Notes: generated from the sequence alone by a model not told the origin. Shown: positions 8,141 through 16,971, counted from the stretch's first letter. The stretch is DNA of 39,984 nucleotides from RYN-428 sp035695715 (GCA_035695715.1 DASRRM010000077.1:1-39984), one strand, 5' to 3'. Translations and numbers: made by a program.

Positions 8141-8941
8141 ATGCCGAATATCTTTAACATCCATCGCTACGAAGCCGGCGGCGTGCCTTCATCGGCGCCC
8201 GATGAGCTGGCGATCGAAGAGCCTCTGGAAATTCGTGTGAAGAATCGCGCCGTCAGCGTCACCATGCGCACGCCGGGCAATGATGAGGAACTGGCGGCGG
8301 GATTTCTGCTGAGCGAGGGGATTATCCGCCGGCGCGATGATCTGCTGCGCATCGAGCCTTGCCCGCATGACCGGATCGGCAACGTGGTGAACGCGATTCT
8401 TTCACCAACGACGCCGGTGGATTTTGATCGCCTGACGCGACATGTCTTTGCCAGCTCAAGTTGCGGCTTGTGCGGGAAGGCGACGATTGAATCTGTGTGT
8501 CAGCGCGTTGAGCCGATCGAATCGGAAGCGACGGTTGACGCCAATGTTCTGTTGAAATTTCCCGATCGGCTGCGGCAGGTTCAAGCCACGTTCAACCGCA
8601 CCGGCGGGCTGCACGGCGCGGCCATTTTTGACGCGCAAGGCCAATTGATCGTCGCGCGCGAAGATGTCGGCCGGCATAATGCCGTCGACAAAGTGCTGGG
8701 GTTTGGGCTGATGAACAATTTGCTGCCGTTTGACCGGCATATCCTGATGGTGAGCGGCAGATTGAGCTTTGAGATCATGCAAAAGTCGTTGGCGGGGCGA
8801 ATTCCCATCGTTGCCGCGGTTTCCGCGCCTTCGACCCTGGCGGTTGAATTCGCAAAAGAAAGCGGCCAGACGCTGGCGGGATTCATTCGCGGCCGACGGA
8901 TGAACATCTACGCGGGATTGCAGCGCGTGAGATTTGCTTGA
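8141..8941 (+). CDS. fdhD: FdhD, sulfurtransferase for formate dehydrogenase maturation
   Basis: 266 residues, a full-length FdhD. Family blocks in order: EEPLEIRV, TPGNDEELAAGFLLSEGI, the CxxC motif in SSCGLCGK (C107, C110), GGLHGAAIFD, VAREDVGRHNAVDKV, SGRLSFEIMQK and the C-terminal GFIRGRRMNIY. The family receives sulfur from a cysteine desulfurase and passes it to the bis-MGD molybdenum cofactor of formate dehydrogenase-type enzymes in the cytoplasm. No formate dehydrogenase or molybdopterin gene lies in this window, so its client is elsewhere. The ATG follows a weak GAGA ribosome site. Confidence 0.93.
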   Translation: MPNIFNIHRYEAGGVPSSAPDELAIEEPLEIRVKNRAVSVTMRTPGNDEELAAGFLLSEGIIRRRDDLLRIEPCPHDRIGNVVNAILSPTTPVDFDRLTRHVFASSSCGLCGKATIESVCQRVEPIESEATVDANVLLKFPDRLRQVQATFNRTGGLHGAAIFDAQGQLIVAREDVGRHNAVDKVLGFGLMNNLLPFDRHILMVSGRLSFEIMQKSLAGRIPIVAAVSAPSTLAVEFAKESGQTLAGFIRGRRMNIYAGLQRVRFA

Positions 8942-8990
8942 TGCGAGCAGTTTGATTTGGGAGCACGACTGCGCGCCGCCGCGGCCCATC

Positions 8991-9854
8991 TCAATGGTAG
9001 AACAAATCCAGCGCATTGGCGGCGACGAGATTGTTGGTATTGGTTGGGCCGCTGGTGGTGCCGAATTGAATATTGAAAATGTTGAAGCCCAGCGCTCGCG
9101 GGTCGATGGCGGCCACGTGCCCATCGGCGTATGCCTGGTTGCCCAGCCCGCCATGGCGCGCGGAAAGGACGTCGTCAGCGTCACGGCTGACGCTGGGGTT
9201 GTTGGTGTTGAAATTTCCACTGGTTTCGTCGACCCAGCCGAGGTACGAAAGTCCGTCGTTGGGCCATTGTTCTTCGACGACGATGATTTTCTGGGCGGGG
9301 TTCTGCACTTCGGCAACGCGAACGCCCGTTCGCCATCCTTGCGATCCGCCGACGGGCCGCTGGCGCATTTCGATGTTGAAGGAATAGCTGAAATTGCGCG
9401 GATAGAGGCTGATGGTTCCCCAGCGGGTGAGGCGCGGGTCATCATCATCGGCTGGGCAGTTAAATATGCGATACCTTGCGGTAGTGGTCAGGGTGTTTGC
9501 GGTGAAGGTTCCCCCGGCGGGGTCGAGGTATTGCCAGAGCTGCCCATGGGAAAAGTCGATCTGCCCGTCGCCGGAGTCATTGGGAAGCATCCAGTAGGCC
9601 CAGGATGGGTTGCCACTGTCGCCGATGCTGGGCGTGATGGGATAAAAGCCGCTGTGGTCGCCGGCATAGGCGATGCATGCCGCGTAAATCTGGCGCATAT
9701 TGCTGGCGCAGGCGGTTTGCTTGCCAATCGCCAGGACCTTATTGGCCATGGGAATCAGCATGCTGGTCAGCACGGTAATAATGCCGACCACAACCAGCAA
9801 TTCGATGAGGGTAAATGCGGGCCGCCGCCTTCTTAATGTGTGAACTGAACTCAA
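8991..9854 (-). CDS. Type II secretion-like pseudopilin with H-X9-DG motif
   Basis: 287 residues. The N-terminal prepilin signal RRRPAFTLIELLVVVGI has cleavage expected before the Phe, followed by a long hydrophobic helix and a globular C-terminal domain. The C-terminal RHGGLGNQAYADGH holds the His-X9-Asp-Gly motif typical of large planctomycete pseudopilin families (DUF1559-like). The product is expected to be processed by a prepilin peptidase and anchored in the inner membrane; its role is unknown. Two TTG codons follow each other at 9857 and 9854; AGGAG is spaced 6 nt from the second, so I chose 9854. Divergent from the next pseudopilin. Confidence 0.85.
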   Translation of the reverse strand: MSSVHTLRRRRPAFTLIELLVVVGIITVLTSMLIPMANKVLAIGKQTACASNMRQIYAACIAYAGDHSGFYPITPSIGDSGNPSWAYWMLPNDSGDGQIDFSHGQLWQYLDPAGGTFTANTLTTTARYRIFNCPADDDDPRLTRWGTISLYPRNFSYSFNIEMRQRPVGGSQGWRTGVRVAEVQNPAQKIIVVEEQWPNDGLSYLGWVDETSGNFNTNNPSVSRDADDVLSARHGGLGNQAYADGHVAAIDPRALGFNIFNIQFGTTSGPTNTNNLVAANALDLFYH

Positions 9855-10077
9855 CAAACGCTCCTAAAAATAACCCCGGGGCCGAGTCCGTGGCGGTCGA
9901 ATTCCCGCCTGACCAGATTATACCCGTAAACGGAGGCATGGCATCCTGCAAATTAAAGTTTGGTTGGAAATAGCGAGCCGAGTTGTTAATATTCCACGGT
10001 TCGGATTGCGGGCGGTACGTTTCACTTTCGTTTCGGCCCTGGGTTGGTTGGGGGCATTTCAGCGTGGAGACAGGCAT

Positions 10078-10848
10078 ATGAAAAGAGGTTCTTCCTTCCC
10101 GGTGCGATTGCGCTCGGGCTTTACCCTGCTGGAATTGCTTGTGGTCATCGGCATTATTCTCGTGCTTGCCGGACTGATCTACCCGATCACCACCCGGGTC
10201 ATCCAACAGTCGCGCGCAGTGCGTTGCGCATCGCAGGAAAGGCAGATTTATGCGGCAACCATGTCCTATGTGATGGACAACAACGGATACTTGCCCTATG
10301 CGTCGATGATTGGGTGGGGCACAATGGACCGCCCCTACGCCTTCACCACGCCTTCCCTCGGAATCATCAGTTTCACTGACGGCGTGATCTGGCAATACCT
10401 CGGCACCAGCCCGCAAACCCGCCAGCAAATCATGAATTGCCCTGCCGATTTTGAAGAACACCCCAACAATCAGCCGACCGTCACGAGGAACTTCTCGTAT
10501 TCATACAACGCCGGGTTGACCTGGTACAACGGCGGCTATGACGATGAAGATCCGCCCAAGGGAACCCAACTGCCGTTTGCGGCCATTAAAAATGGATCCC
10601 ATAAGGTTTTGCTATGGGAAGAGGTGGGTCCCAACGACGGCGCCTGCTGGTGCTTGGGCGGTGATCGTGACGACTACCCCTCCCAGCGACACATGATCTG
10701 GGGCAAGCATGTATCGGATAACGGACAGGACTCAACAATCCATGGAAGCGGCATGGGAAATCAATGTTTTGCCGACGGACACGTGGAAATGTTAGAGCCC
10801 GCGCCAATCTGGTCGGTTCCAGCCTATTGCGATTTGCGCGCGCCGTGA
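10078..10848 (+). CDS. Type II secretion-like pseudopilin
   Basis: 256 residues. It has a prepilin signal (RSGFTLLELLVVIGIILVLA), then a hydrophobic stalk helix and a globular domain with NCPADFEEHP and a C-terminal HGSGMGNQCFADGHVE. The spacing in that motif is His-X10-Asp-Gly, one residue longer than in the neighbour at 8991-9854. ATG 10078 has GGAGA 7-8 nt upstream; the upstream open frame looks non-coding. The two pseudopilins face away from each other across 220 nt and share domain structure, so they probably arose by duplication. Confidence 0.85.
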   Translation: MKRGSSFPVRLRSGFTLLELLVVIGIILVLAGLIYPITTRVIQQSRAVRCASQERQIYAATMSYVMDNNGYLPYASMIGWGTMDRPYAFTTPSLGIISFTDGVIWQYLGTSPQTRQQIMNCPADFEEHPNNQPTVTRNFSYSYNAGLTWYNGGYDDEDPPKGTQLPFAAIKNGSHKVLLWEEVGPNDGACWCLGGDRDDYPSQRHMIWGKHVSDNGQDSTIHGSGMGNQCFADGHVEMLEPAPIWSVPAYCDLRAP

Positions 10849-10900
10849 TGGATCAATAAACGGTTTATGCGCCGCATCCCAATCCTGTGTACACCAAAGA

Positions 10901-10937
10901 CAAAGGCGCAAAGTCCATTGAGGGCTCTGCGCCTTTG
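10901..10937. terminator. Hairpin between pseudopilin and lipoprotein genes
   Basis: A perfect 10-bp stem (CAAAGGCGCA at 10901-10910 with TGCGCCTTTG at 10928-10937) separates two convergent genes. No long T-run follows on either strand, so termination is probable rather than certain. Confidence 0.5.
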
Positions 10938-10958
10938 CTGTGTTTAAGATCTGCCGAA

Positions 10959-11258
10959 TCAATGGTGTTCTTCCTCGTGACGCACCTCCTCATGGCGGAC
11001 GGTTTCGTGGTGCTCAACCCGCGCCCGCTCGCTCAGCCGGTGTTCGTGAACGGCACGGCGTTCACGGAAAAAATGGCCCTCGTGGTCGCGCCACACCCAG
11101 AAATCGCCGTCGTAGTGCCCGCCGAGATAAAATGAGTCGTAGGCCACCGGCGCGCCGGCATCCACTTCAACCGCCGCTGCCGGCGGGTGAACGTAAACAT
11201 CGCACCCGGCGACGCCGGCAAAACCGATGGCAATCAATGCAACCGTGCTGAGCTTCAT
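10959..11258 (-). CDS. Small His/Glu-rich lipoprotein
   Basis: 99 residues with a lipoprotein signal peptide (MKLSTVALIAIGFAGVAGC), so Cys19 should be lipidated. The middle part is Val/Pro/Ala and aromatic-rich (YDSFYLGGHYDGDFWVW). The C-terminus is packed with His and Glu (HHETVRHEEVRHEEEHH), suggesting divalent metal binding. The ATG at 11258 has GGAG 6 nt upstream; a TTG four codons earlier is a less likely start. Function unknown. Confidence 0.75.
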   Translation of the reverse strand: MKLSTVALIAIGFAGVAGCDVYVHPPAAAVEVDAGAPVAYDSFYLGGHYDGDFWVWRDHEGHFFRERRAVHEHRLSERARVEHHETVRHEEVRHEEEHH

Positions 11259-11468
11259 AACCTTCTCCAAGTAAGAGTTCCTCTTCCCATCTGGCCGCTA
11301 CGCACCGGCCAGGGCTGAGCAAGTATAGAGCAATCGCAATACCAAAGTCGACAATACGGTCCGATACAACCCGTTCGAAAGAATCAGACTCTTCTTCGGC
11401 AATTTGGTTTGGCGGTGATAAACACCGGGCTGAATTGGAATCGGTCGCGATTGCACCGGGGGGTGCGA

Positions 11469-11594
11469 CCGTCTTTCTTGGCAACCCATAGGGTGGGCGT
11501 ACTCGCCCACCGTCTTTCGCGGGTGGCAAATGGTGGGCGAGTACGCGCGAGTACGCCCACCCTACATTGAGCAACCGATTGCCAAAAGAGACGG
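11469..11594. repeat. Nested inverted repeats upstream of the symporter gene
   Basis: Outer arms 11469-11484 and 11579-11594 match with two mismatches. Inside, 11489-11511 (TAGGGTGGGCGTACTCGCCC...) pairs with 11532-11564, whose arm carries an extra duplicated GCGCGAGTAC. The rest of the 407-nt gap (11259-11665) shows nothing gene-like. Confidence 0.75.
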
Positions 11595-11665
11595 CCACGC
11601 CCCGCCCGGGAGCCAGCACATCCGCCTTTGCACCGTCCTCAGCTTCCTGTTACACCATCGACCGC

Positions 11666-13318
11666 ATGGATGCTCCGACTCATCTGCTCGGTTCATTGGC
11701 GTTTCCGCTGGCGGTTTTTGGGCCGGTGGACTGGGTCATCGTCGCGATTTATTTCGCGGTCATGATTTACATCGGCGTGATTGCCAGCCGCAAGAATCAG
11801 GACACCCGCGAATATTTTCTCGCCCACCGTTCGATTCCCACGTGGGCGGTCGCCATTTCCATCGTCGCCACCAGCCTCAGTGCCGCGACATTCGTCGGCG
11901 CGCCCGATGAATCGTTTAAAGGAAATATCAGCTACCTGGTGTTGAACGTCGGCGGGTTGCTCGCCGTGCTTGTCGTGGCGACGCTCTTCGTCCCTAAACT
12001 CTATCGCGCCGGGACTGTCACCATCTACGGCTATGTCGACCAGCGGTTTGGTGAGGCGGCGCGGATCGCCGTCAGCACGATGTTCCTCATCGGCCGCATG
12101 CTCGGTTCGGGCGTTCGGCTTTTTATCGCGGCGTTTCCCCTCTGCCTGCTGATTTTCGCCAGGCCCAATGAGGCGGCCAGCGCCGCGTACGAACCAACGG
12201 CAGTTCAATTAATTCTCGCAATCGTTCTGATCGGCTGCGTGGGGACGTTTTATACGGCGTTCGGCGGAATTCGCACGGTCATCTGGATTGACGTGATCCA
12301 GTTTTTTATCGTGGCGGGCGCGGCGCTGCTCAGCATCTTTATCCTCCTGCATGCGATCCCGCGTTCGCCGATACAAATATTTCATGTCCTTGCGGACAAG
12401 GCCAGCGGGCCGAACGGGCATGCAAAGCTTTTTCTCTGCGATTTCAAGCTCGACTTTTCCAAGCCCTATACCTTTTGGGCCGCCATCTTCGGCGCGACCT
12501 TTTTGAATGCCGCCGCCTATGGCGTCGACCAGGACCTGGCCCAGCGGTTCCTGGTCGCCAAAAGCGTGACGCGCGGCGCACTGTCGCTTGTCTGGGCACA
12601 ACTCATTTCCATCGCCGTCATCAGCGCCTTTCTCCTGATCGGCCTTCTGCTCTATATCTTTTACGGCCGGCCCGACATCATGGGCGCCAGCGCCCCGCAC
12701 AACCCGCCCGGCGCACAGGCCGCCTACCCCTGGTTCCTGCTCAACCAGCTTCCCACCGTGCTTTCCGGCATTTCCATCGTCGGGTTTTTCGCCATAGCGC
12801 AGGGATCGATGGATTCGGCTATCAACGCCCTGGCGTCAAGCGCGGTGAGCGATATTTATGAACCTCTGCGCCGACGGTTTGCGCCTGGCGCGGCCAAATC
12901 CGACGACATTGCCACGCCGAAAATTGCCGTCGCAGCGATGGGCCTGTGCATGTCCGCGCTGGGCGTGGTTTGTGTCTTCCTTTACGACAAAAACAACCAC
13001 ACGCTGATCGATTTTGCCCTGGGAATCCTTTCGTTTGGCTGGACGGGAATGCTCGGCGTATTCCTGACCGCTCTTCTCACGCGCCGCGGCAACACCACCA
13101 GCGTAATTCTTGCCCTGGCGGGCGGCGTCATCTGCTTTACGGTGGTGCAGCCGCGATTGCTGCAATGGTGGACGGCAGCTCTGTTTCACCACGCCTTTCA
13201 CCTGGCCAGCACCTGGTGGATGCCGGCTGGAACGCTGGTGAGTTTTGCGATCTGTGCCAGCGGGCGGCCGCGTCACCCGGCGCGCATCGCCAGCCCCGCC
13301 GCACCGCAGGCCGCGTGA
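11666..13318 (+). CDS. Sodium:solute symporter (SSS family)
   Basis: 550 residues, strongly hydrophobic, with about 13 predicted transmembrane helices. Family features are the N-terminal VDWVIVAIYFAVMIYIGV, the ATSLSAATFVGAPDE block, the GGIRTVIWIDVIQFFI block and AQGSMDSAINALAS. SSS proteins import sugars, carboxylates, amino acids or related solutes with sodium across the cytoplasmic membrane. I chose ATG 11666, which directly precedes the first helix; upstream in-frame sequence is repeat DNA. The last 46 nt overlap the end of the convergent ROK gene. A sugar or sugar derivative is a reasonable substrate guess given that neighbour, but not proven. Confidence 0.9.
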   Translation: MDAPTHLLGSLAFPLAVFGPVDWVIVAIYFAVMIYIGVIASRKNQDTREYFLAHRSIPTWAVAISIVATSLSAATFVGAPDESFKGNISYLVLNVGGLLAVLVVATLFVPKLYRAGTVTIYGYVDQRFGEAARIAVSTMFLIGRMLGSGVRLFIAAFPLCLLIFARPNEAASAAYEPTAVQLILAIVLIGCVGTFYTAFGGIRTVIWIDVIQFFIVAGAALLSIFILLHAIPRSPIQIFHVLADKASGPNGHAKLFLCDFKLDFSKPYTFWAAIFGATFLNAAAYGVDQDLAQRFLVAKSVTRGALSLVWAQLISIAVISAFLLIGLLLYIFYGRPDIMGASAPHNPPGAQAAYPWFLLNQLPTVLSGISIVGFFAIAQGSMDSAINALASSAVSDIYEPLRRRFAPGAAKSDDIATPKIAVAAMGLCMSALGVVCVFLYDKNNHTLIDFALGILSFGWTGMLGVFLTALLTRRGNTTSVILALAGGVICFTVVQPRLLQWWTAALFHHAFHLASTWWMPAGTLVSFAICASGRPRHPARIASPAAPQAA

Positions 13319-14199
13319 AAATCGCTGTCGCCGACGTCCAGCGTCCAGCCCGGCCGGGCGACGCTGGTGAGATGCGTTTCCACATGCTTTCGCAACCCCG
13401 GCAAAACCCGGCCAAGCCGGATCCCCAACCCGCCGGCCAGCACGACATGATGCGGCCGATAAATCGCATGGCAGATGCGAATCGCCCGCGCCAGCGCCAG
13501 GATCGGCACATCGTCGGCATGAATTTTCGACGAGGGATCCGAGCCATAATGTTCCCGAAGGGCCGCAGCGCCGATGTATCCCTCCAAACTTCCCGCGCCG
13601 CCATCAGGGCCGATCGACGGATAACCCTCCACCGAAACATCGAATTGCCCGACATGGCCCGGCGATTCGCCGTCGACCCAGAGCGGTTTGCCATCGTCCA
13701 GCACCGCCGCCCCCACGCCGGTGCCCAGCGCCAGCACCAAAAGCCGCCCGCTGAGCTTTCGCGTCGCGAAGATGTCATATCCGCTGGCAACCGAATCGTT
13801 CACCACCCGAATTCGCGCCGGCGCATTGGGCAGCGCCCGGGCGATCAGCTCGTGCAGGGCAATGGTCATGAGTGCCGGCACATTCACCGAAAGCGTGACG
13901 CGCGTGCGCGCCTCATCGAGCAACCCCGGCACGCATAATCCCACGCAGCCCAGCGGCTCCGTCCGGCCGCACAATCCATCACGGATGGCGTTGACCAAAT
14001 CGTCAACGTCCGGTTTGCGGTAGCTCCGTTTGGCCGTCCAAAGCACAGAATTGCCCCGCATCCCGGCCAGCTTCACGCCGGTGCCGCCGATGTCGATGCC
14101 CAGGGCAGTATTGCCATTGCCCGGTGCGTGGACCGGCCCGTCAGCCGGCGTCGGCGAAACATGCTGTTCCGGAGGATGTTCCTCGTTTTGAGCGGGCAA
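13273..14199 (-). CDS. ROK-family sugar kinase-like protein
   Basis: 308 residues. It has the ATP-binding phosphate-1 motif LGIDIGGTGVKL, the ROK block CVGLCVPGLLDE, VVNDSVASGYDI, the LALGTGVGAAVLDDG block and VVLAGGLGIRLG. These place it in the ROK family (glucokinase, N-acetylmannosamine kinase or repressor). There is no N-terminal winged helix, so a kinase is likelier than a repressor. The zinc-binding CxCGxxGCxE after the GH motif is missing: here it reads IGPDGGAGSLEGY, so the usual structural zinc is lost. A TTG at 14199 with AAGGA 6 nt upstream is the preferred start; TTG 14247 is possible. Confidence 0.8.
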   Translation of the reverse strand: MPAQNEEHPPEQHVSPTPADGPVHAPGNGNTALGIDIGGTGVKLAGMRGNSVLWTAKRSYRKPDVDDLVNAIRDGLCGRTEPLGCVGLCVPGLLDEARTRVTLSVNVPALMTIALHELIARALPNAPARIRVVNDSVASGYDIFATRKLSGRLLVLALGTGVGAAVLDDGKPLWVDGESPGHVGQFDVSVEGYPSIGPDGGAGSLEGYIGAAALREHYGSDPSSKIHADDVPILALARAIRICHAIYRPHHVVLAGGLGIRLGRVLPGLRKHVETHLTSVARPGWTLDVGDSDFHAACGAAGLAMRAG

Positions 14200-14289
14200 T
14201 GTGATTCCTTGAGGGGAAAGGATAACGCCGCGCCGGGGGTTCACCAATGTTCGCGGATTTTGGAGCGGTTTGCGCGAGTCGAAAAAACG

Positions 14290-14303
14290 GCACGCAAGCG
14301 TGC
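14290..14303. repeat. Small palindrome
   Basis: GCACGC and GCGTGC with a 2-nt loop in the 608-nt gap between the ROK gene and the retron RT. Apart from this and the nested element at 14449-14745 I see no gene in that gap. Confidence 0.5.
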
Positions 14304-14448
14304 ACGGCTAAACGGTTCGGAACGCTACACGTGCGGGAGGATATTTTGAGACGAATTCCCCAAGCTTTTCCCCTTTTTCTTCCTGCGGTCTGTCTGAAAA
14401 CAATATACGCGAATTTCTTCGAAAGAATCCCAGGTCCGTCGCAGCAAT

Positions 14449-14745
14449 ACGCCGGTTCTGAGGTACTCCTCAGCGCGGCCTCCGGCCGCAACCAAAACGC
14501 GCTCGCGAAGGTGCGATGGCGCGAAGACAGACGCGAAGGGTGCTTTGAGGTATCACGTGATCGCGTCAAATCGCCTGGCATCTGACCTTCGCGTTTGTCT
14601 TCGCGCCATCGCGCCTTCGCGAGCGCATTTTGCATTGCCCTGTTAAGGAAATCTTGCAGCGAAAACGCGATTCTCGATGATATCCTTGAAGAGCCGGGTT
14701 TTACCGCGAAGGACCCGGTTCTTCGGAGTACCTCAGAACCGGCGT
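14449..14745. repeat. Nested composite inverted-repeat element
   Basis: The outer arms are 14449-14469 and 14725-14745 (core GGTTCTGAGGTACTCC and its complement), a perfect 21-bp pair. Inside, 14500-14538 and 14588-14626 form a 39-bp pair with two differences, built from CGCGAAGGCGCGATGGCGCGAAG-type units. The left arm is followed by CTCAGCGCGGCCTCCGGCC and GCAACCAAA, the same order as at 30352-30388, and both elements contain GATATCCTTGAAG. It lies just downstream of the retron RT. No ORF is inside. Confidence 0.85.
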
Positions 14746-14807
14746 CGAGCGGACAGGACTGCAAGACGATCCAAAAGAATTGTACAGGTTTACTTGGATC
14801 TGCCCGC

Positions 14808-16592
14808 TCATCTCTTCACCACTTCAAATACCGCCCGCAGCGGCGCCGCTTGCTTTGGGTTGACCATCTCCACATACGCGATCATCCCGCGCAGCCACGC
14901 CTCAAAGTGCGGGAGCTTGTCGCGATTTTGCGCGGCAAGGCCCTCGCTCTTGGCGCGATGAAGAATGGCGCGCAGGCGGCGGACGGTGTCGCGGGGAACG
15001 CCGGGGCGGTCGTTGACGACGATGCCGGTGACCGTCTGCGAATCGCTTTGCCTCAGGATCCGGGTTTTCCTTTCGTTTACTGTGAAGCGCTCGTCGGCGG
15101 TGATGTGACGGATGCGCGCCAGAAGATAGCCGACGCGCTTGGAAGCTTCGCCGGTGGCGGAAAAGGAAAGATCGTCGGCGTATCTTGTGTAATTCCAGCC
15201 CAATTTTCCGGCGATTCCCGCCAGGCGCGAATCCATCCTTCGGCTGGCGAGATTGCTCAGGGCCGGGCTGGTGCATGCGCCTTGCGGCAGCGCTCGCGGG
15301 CCGGTGGCGACATGAAACGTCTTGCCTGCGTATTCGACCACCCGCCGGGGAGATTCCGTGCAGAGTAGCGCCAGCACCGTGGCGACGGCGGGCGAATAGC
15401 CAAGCTGTTTGAAGATCCCGCGCACTCGCGGAAAGGTGATCGTCGGGAAAAAATCGGTCAGGTCGGCGTTCACCAATACATCGCGCTTCACGTGCGCCGC
15501 AGCGTTGCTCACCGTGCTGCGCCCGGTCACAAAGCCATGGGCGGCGGCGTGAACGGGAACTTTGTTCAGGATATTTTCCAGCACCCAGCGCTGGGCGGCG
15601 GCGATGTTGTCGTGCGGCGCGAAGAGCGTGCGCACGCCGCCGCTGCGCTTGGGGATGGTGAAGCGGATGTAATGCGTCACGCCTGCCGCTTCGGAATGAA
15701 ACGCCAGCCAGCGCAGGCGCTTGATGGAGAGGCTCATGGCCGTCGCCACATCCGCGGGCGTGGCCAGCACGGGGATGCCGGCGGCGGCAAGCTTTTCGAC
15801 GTTGGATCGGCGGTCGGCCAGGCCGGTCGATACCCCGCGGCCGAGGAAAATAATGTCGGTGTCGCGGCGATGTTTGACCGCCTCGGCATGCAGGCGTTTT
15901 CGCTCGGCGGCGGCGGCTTTTTTCTGCTCCTTGCGCGCTTTCTTCTCCGCGTCGGCCTCTTCAACCGCCCGGCGGGCCGTGGTCGCTGCATCGGGAAGCT
16001 GCGGGCGCGCGGCGGCCATCTCCTCGCCGGCCTTGTGAATGTCAGCCAGTTCCTCCGGCGTGATCAATCCCTGCCCGACCATCGCCCGGTCGATGATTTT
16101 CGTGCGCGGATCGTCCGCCGGCGGAATCACGCTGCGCCGGCCGAATTGAAACAGCGTGGCATGCAGCGCATTGCCCGCGGCCAGCGCCTGGGCCTTGGCG
16201 TCGGCACTGGAAATTGCCGCGAATTGGCCGGGATCGAGATCCAGCGCCTTATTTTGCCGCGGCGCGGCCGGCGCGGGTTTGGCCGGTTGCGCGGGTTGGG
16301 CTCGCGGCACCGGTTGCGGCAAAGGAATCGCCGGAATCGGCCGATTCGCGGGCACCGTCGGCTGAACCGGCTGCGCCGGCCCGGCGTTGGACATCGTCAG
16401 CCCGCCGGCCGGCATATTGAGCTGGCCGGGCGTGAGGCCTGTGGGCCGGGGAGGCGTCGGATTCGGCAATGGCGGGAGCGGCGTTTTCGGCGGCGCGGGC
16501 TTTTTCGGGCCGCTCAGGATGCGCCCGATCACCACCGCAGCGCCAATGGCGGCGGGCACGATCCAGTAAAAGTCACCTGCTGCAAGAATCAC
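14808..16592 (-). CDS. ret: Retron reverse transcriptase with hydrophobic N-terminus
   Basis: 594 residues. The C-terminal half is a retron RT: FLGRGVSTGL (249-258), NAxxH as NAAAH (363-367), the first catalytic Asp in VNADLTDFF (D377), LPQGACTSP (435-443), YADD (471-474) and VTGIVVN with the VTG triplet at 521-523. No maturase or endonuclease domain follows, which argues against a group II intron. The RT resembles, from memory, the Mx162/Sa163 clade. The N-terminus is odd: a hydrophobic stretch (ILAAGDFYWIVPAAIG..., about 2-26), then about 85 residues rich in Pro and Ala, then a charged Lys/Ala/Glu coiled coil (195-245). I chose GTG 16592, 9 nt after GAGG; TTG 16613 is also open. It should make msDNA from the adjacent template(s). 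Confidence 0.92.
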   Translation of the reverse strand: MILAAGDFYWIVPAAIGAAVVIGRILSGPKKPAPPKTPLPPLPNPTPPRPTGLTPGQLNMPAGGLTMSNAGPAQPVQPTVPANRPIPAIPLPQPVPRAQPAQPAKPAPAAPRQNKALDLDPGQFAAISSADAKAQALAAGNALHATLFQFGRRSVIPPADDPRTKIIDRAMVGQGLITPEELADIHKAGEEMAAARPQLPDAATTARRAVEEADAEKKARKEQKKAAAAERKRLHAEAVKHRRDTDIIFLGRGVSTGLADRRSNVEKLAAAGIPVLATPADVATAMSLSIKRLRWLAFHSEAAGVTHYIRFTIPKRSGGVRTLFAPHDNIAAAQRWVLENILNKVPVHAAAHGFVTGRSTVSNAAAHVKRDVLVNADLTDFFPTITFPRVRGIFKQLGYSPAVATVLALLCTESPRRVVEYAGKTFHVATGPRALPQGACTSPALSNLASRRMDSRLAGIAGKLGWNYTRYADDLSFSATGEASKRVGYLLARIRHITADERFTVNERKTRILRQSDSQTVTGIVVNDRPGVPRDTVRRLRAILHRAKSEGLAAQNRDKLPHFEAWLRGMIAYVEMVNPKQAAPLRAVFEVVKR

Positions 16593-16740
16593 AGTCGCAT
16601 ACCTCGCAAGCAAAAAAACCGCGATGACAAATCAGAGCAACATTCACGCCGTGGACGAGCGCCAGCGAGGGCGCGGATTCGTCGCTCATGAAAATCCGCG
16701 TTGATCGTTGCTGGTCCCAACCGCGGATGAAAATAAAAAG

Positions 16741-16971
16741 TCCGATGAGGGACGGCTAATCGCCTGACTTCAACCCTCGGACCAAGGTCGTTCACCGAGG
16801 CCTCCAGCGCCACCGTGGGGCGGGAAACCCTCGGGTTGTCTTTGGTCCGCCCCACGGTGGCGCTGGAGGCCAAAAGAACAACGGCCTTGGGGATGCATGG
16901 GGAGGCAACCGGCAACCACGGCGGAACGCCGCAGCAACAAGTCTCAGGAACCAGCACGCTCCCTCATCGGA
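16741..16971 (-). ncRNA. Retron msr-msd candidate, copy 1 (next to RT)
   Basis: A structured element closed by a perfect 12-bp outer stem (16741-16752 with 16960-16971), like a1/a2. Read on the minus strand, the a1-like arm is followed by AGC (G at 16959), the place of the branching guanosine in known retrons. Next come a small hairpin (CGGCG/CGCCG, 16919-16931) and an 11-nt pairing (16782-16792 with 16880-16890). Last is a perfect 25-bp stem (16799-16823 with 16847-16871) with a 23-nt loop, the likely msd hairpin. A local CCTCGG/CCGAGG pair is at 16775-16800. Strand is inferred from the RT gene. The msDNA would be roughly 16753 to about 16890. Confidence 0.75.

Noticed and set aside
15492..16691. 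A 399-codon plus-strand open frame antisense to the retron RT
   Set aside because: Arg/Gly/Ala-rich shadow of the GC-rich RT gene; no start signal, and the minus-strand frame has clear RT motifs.
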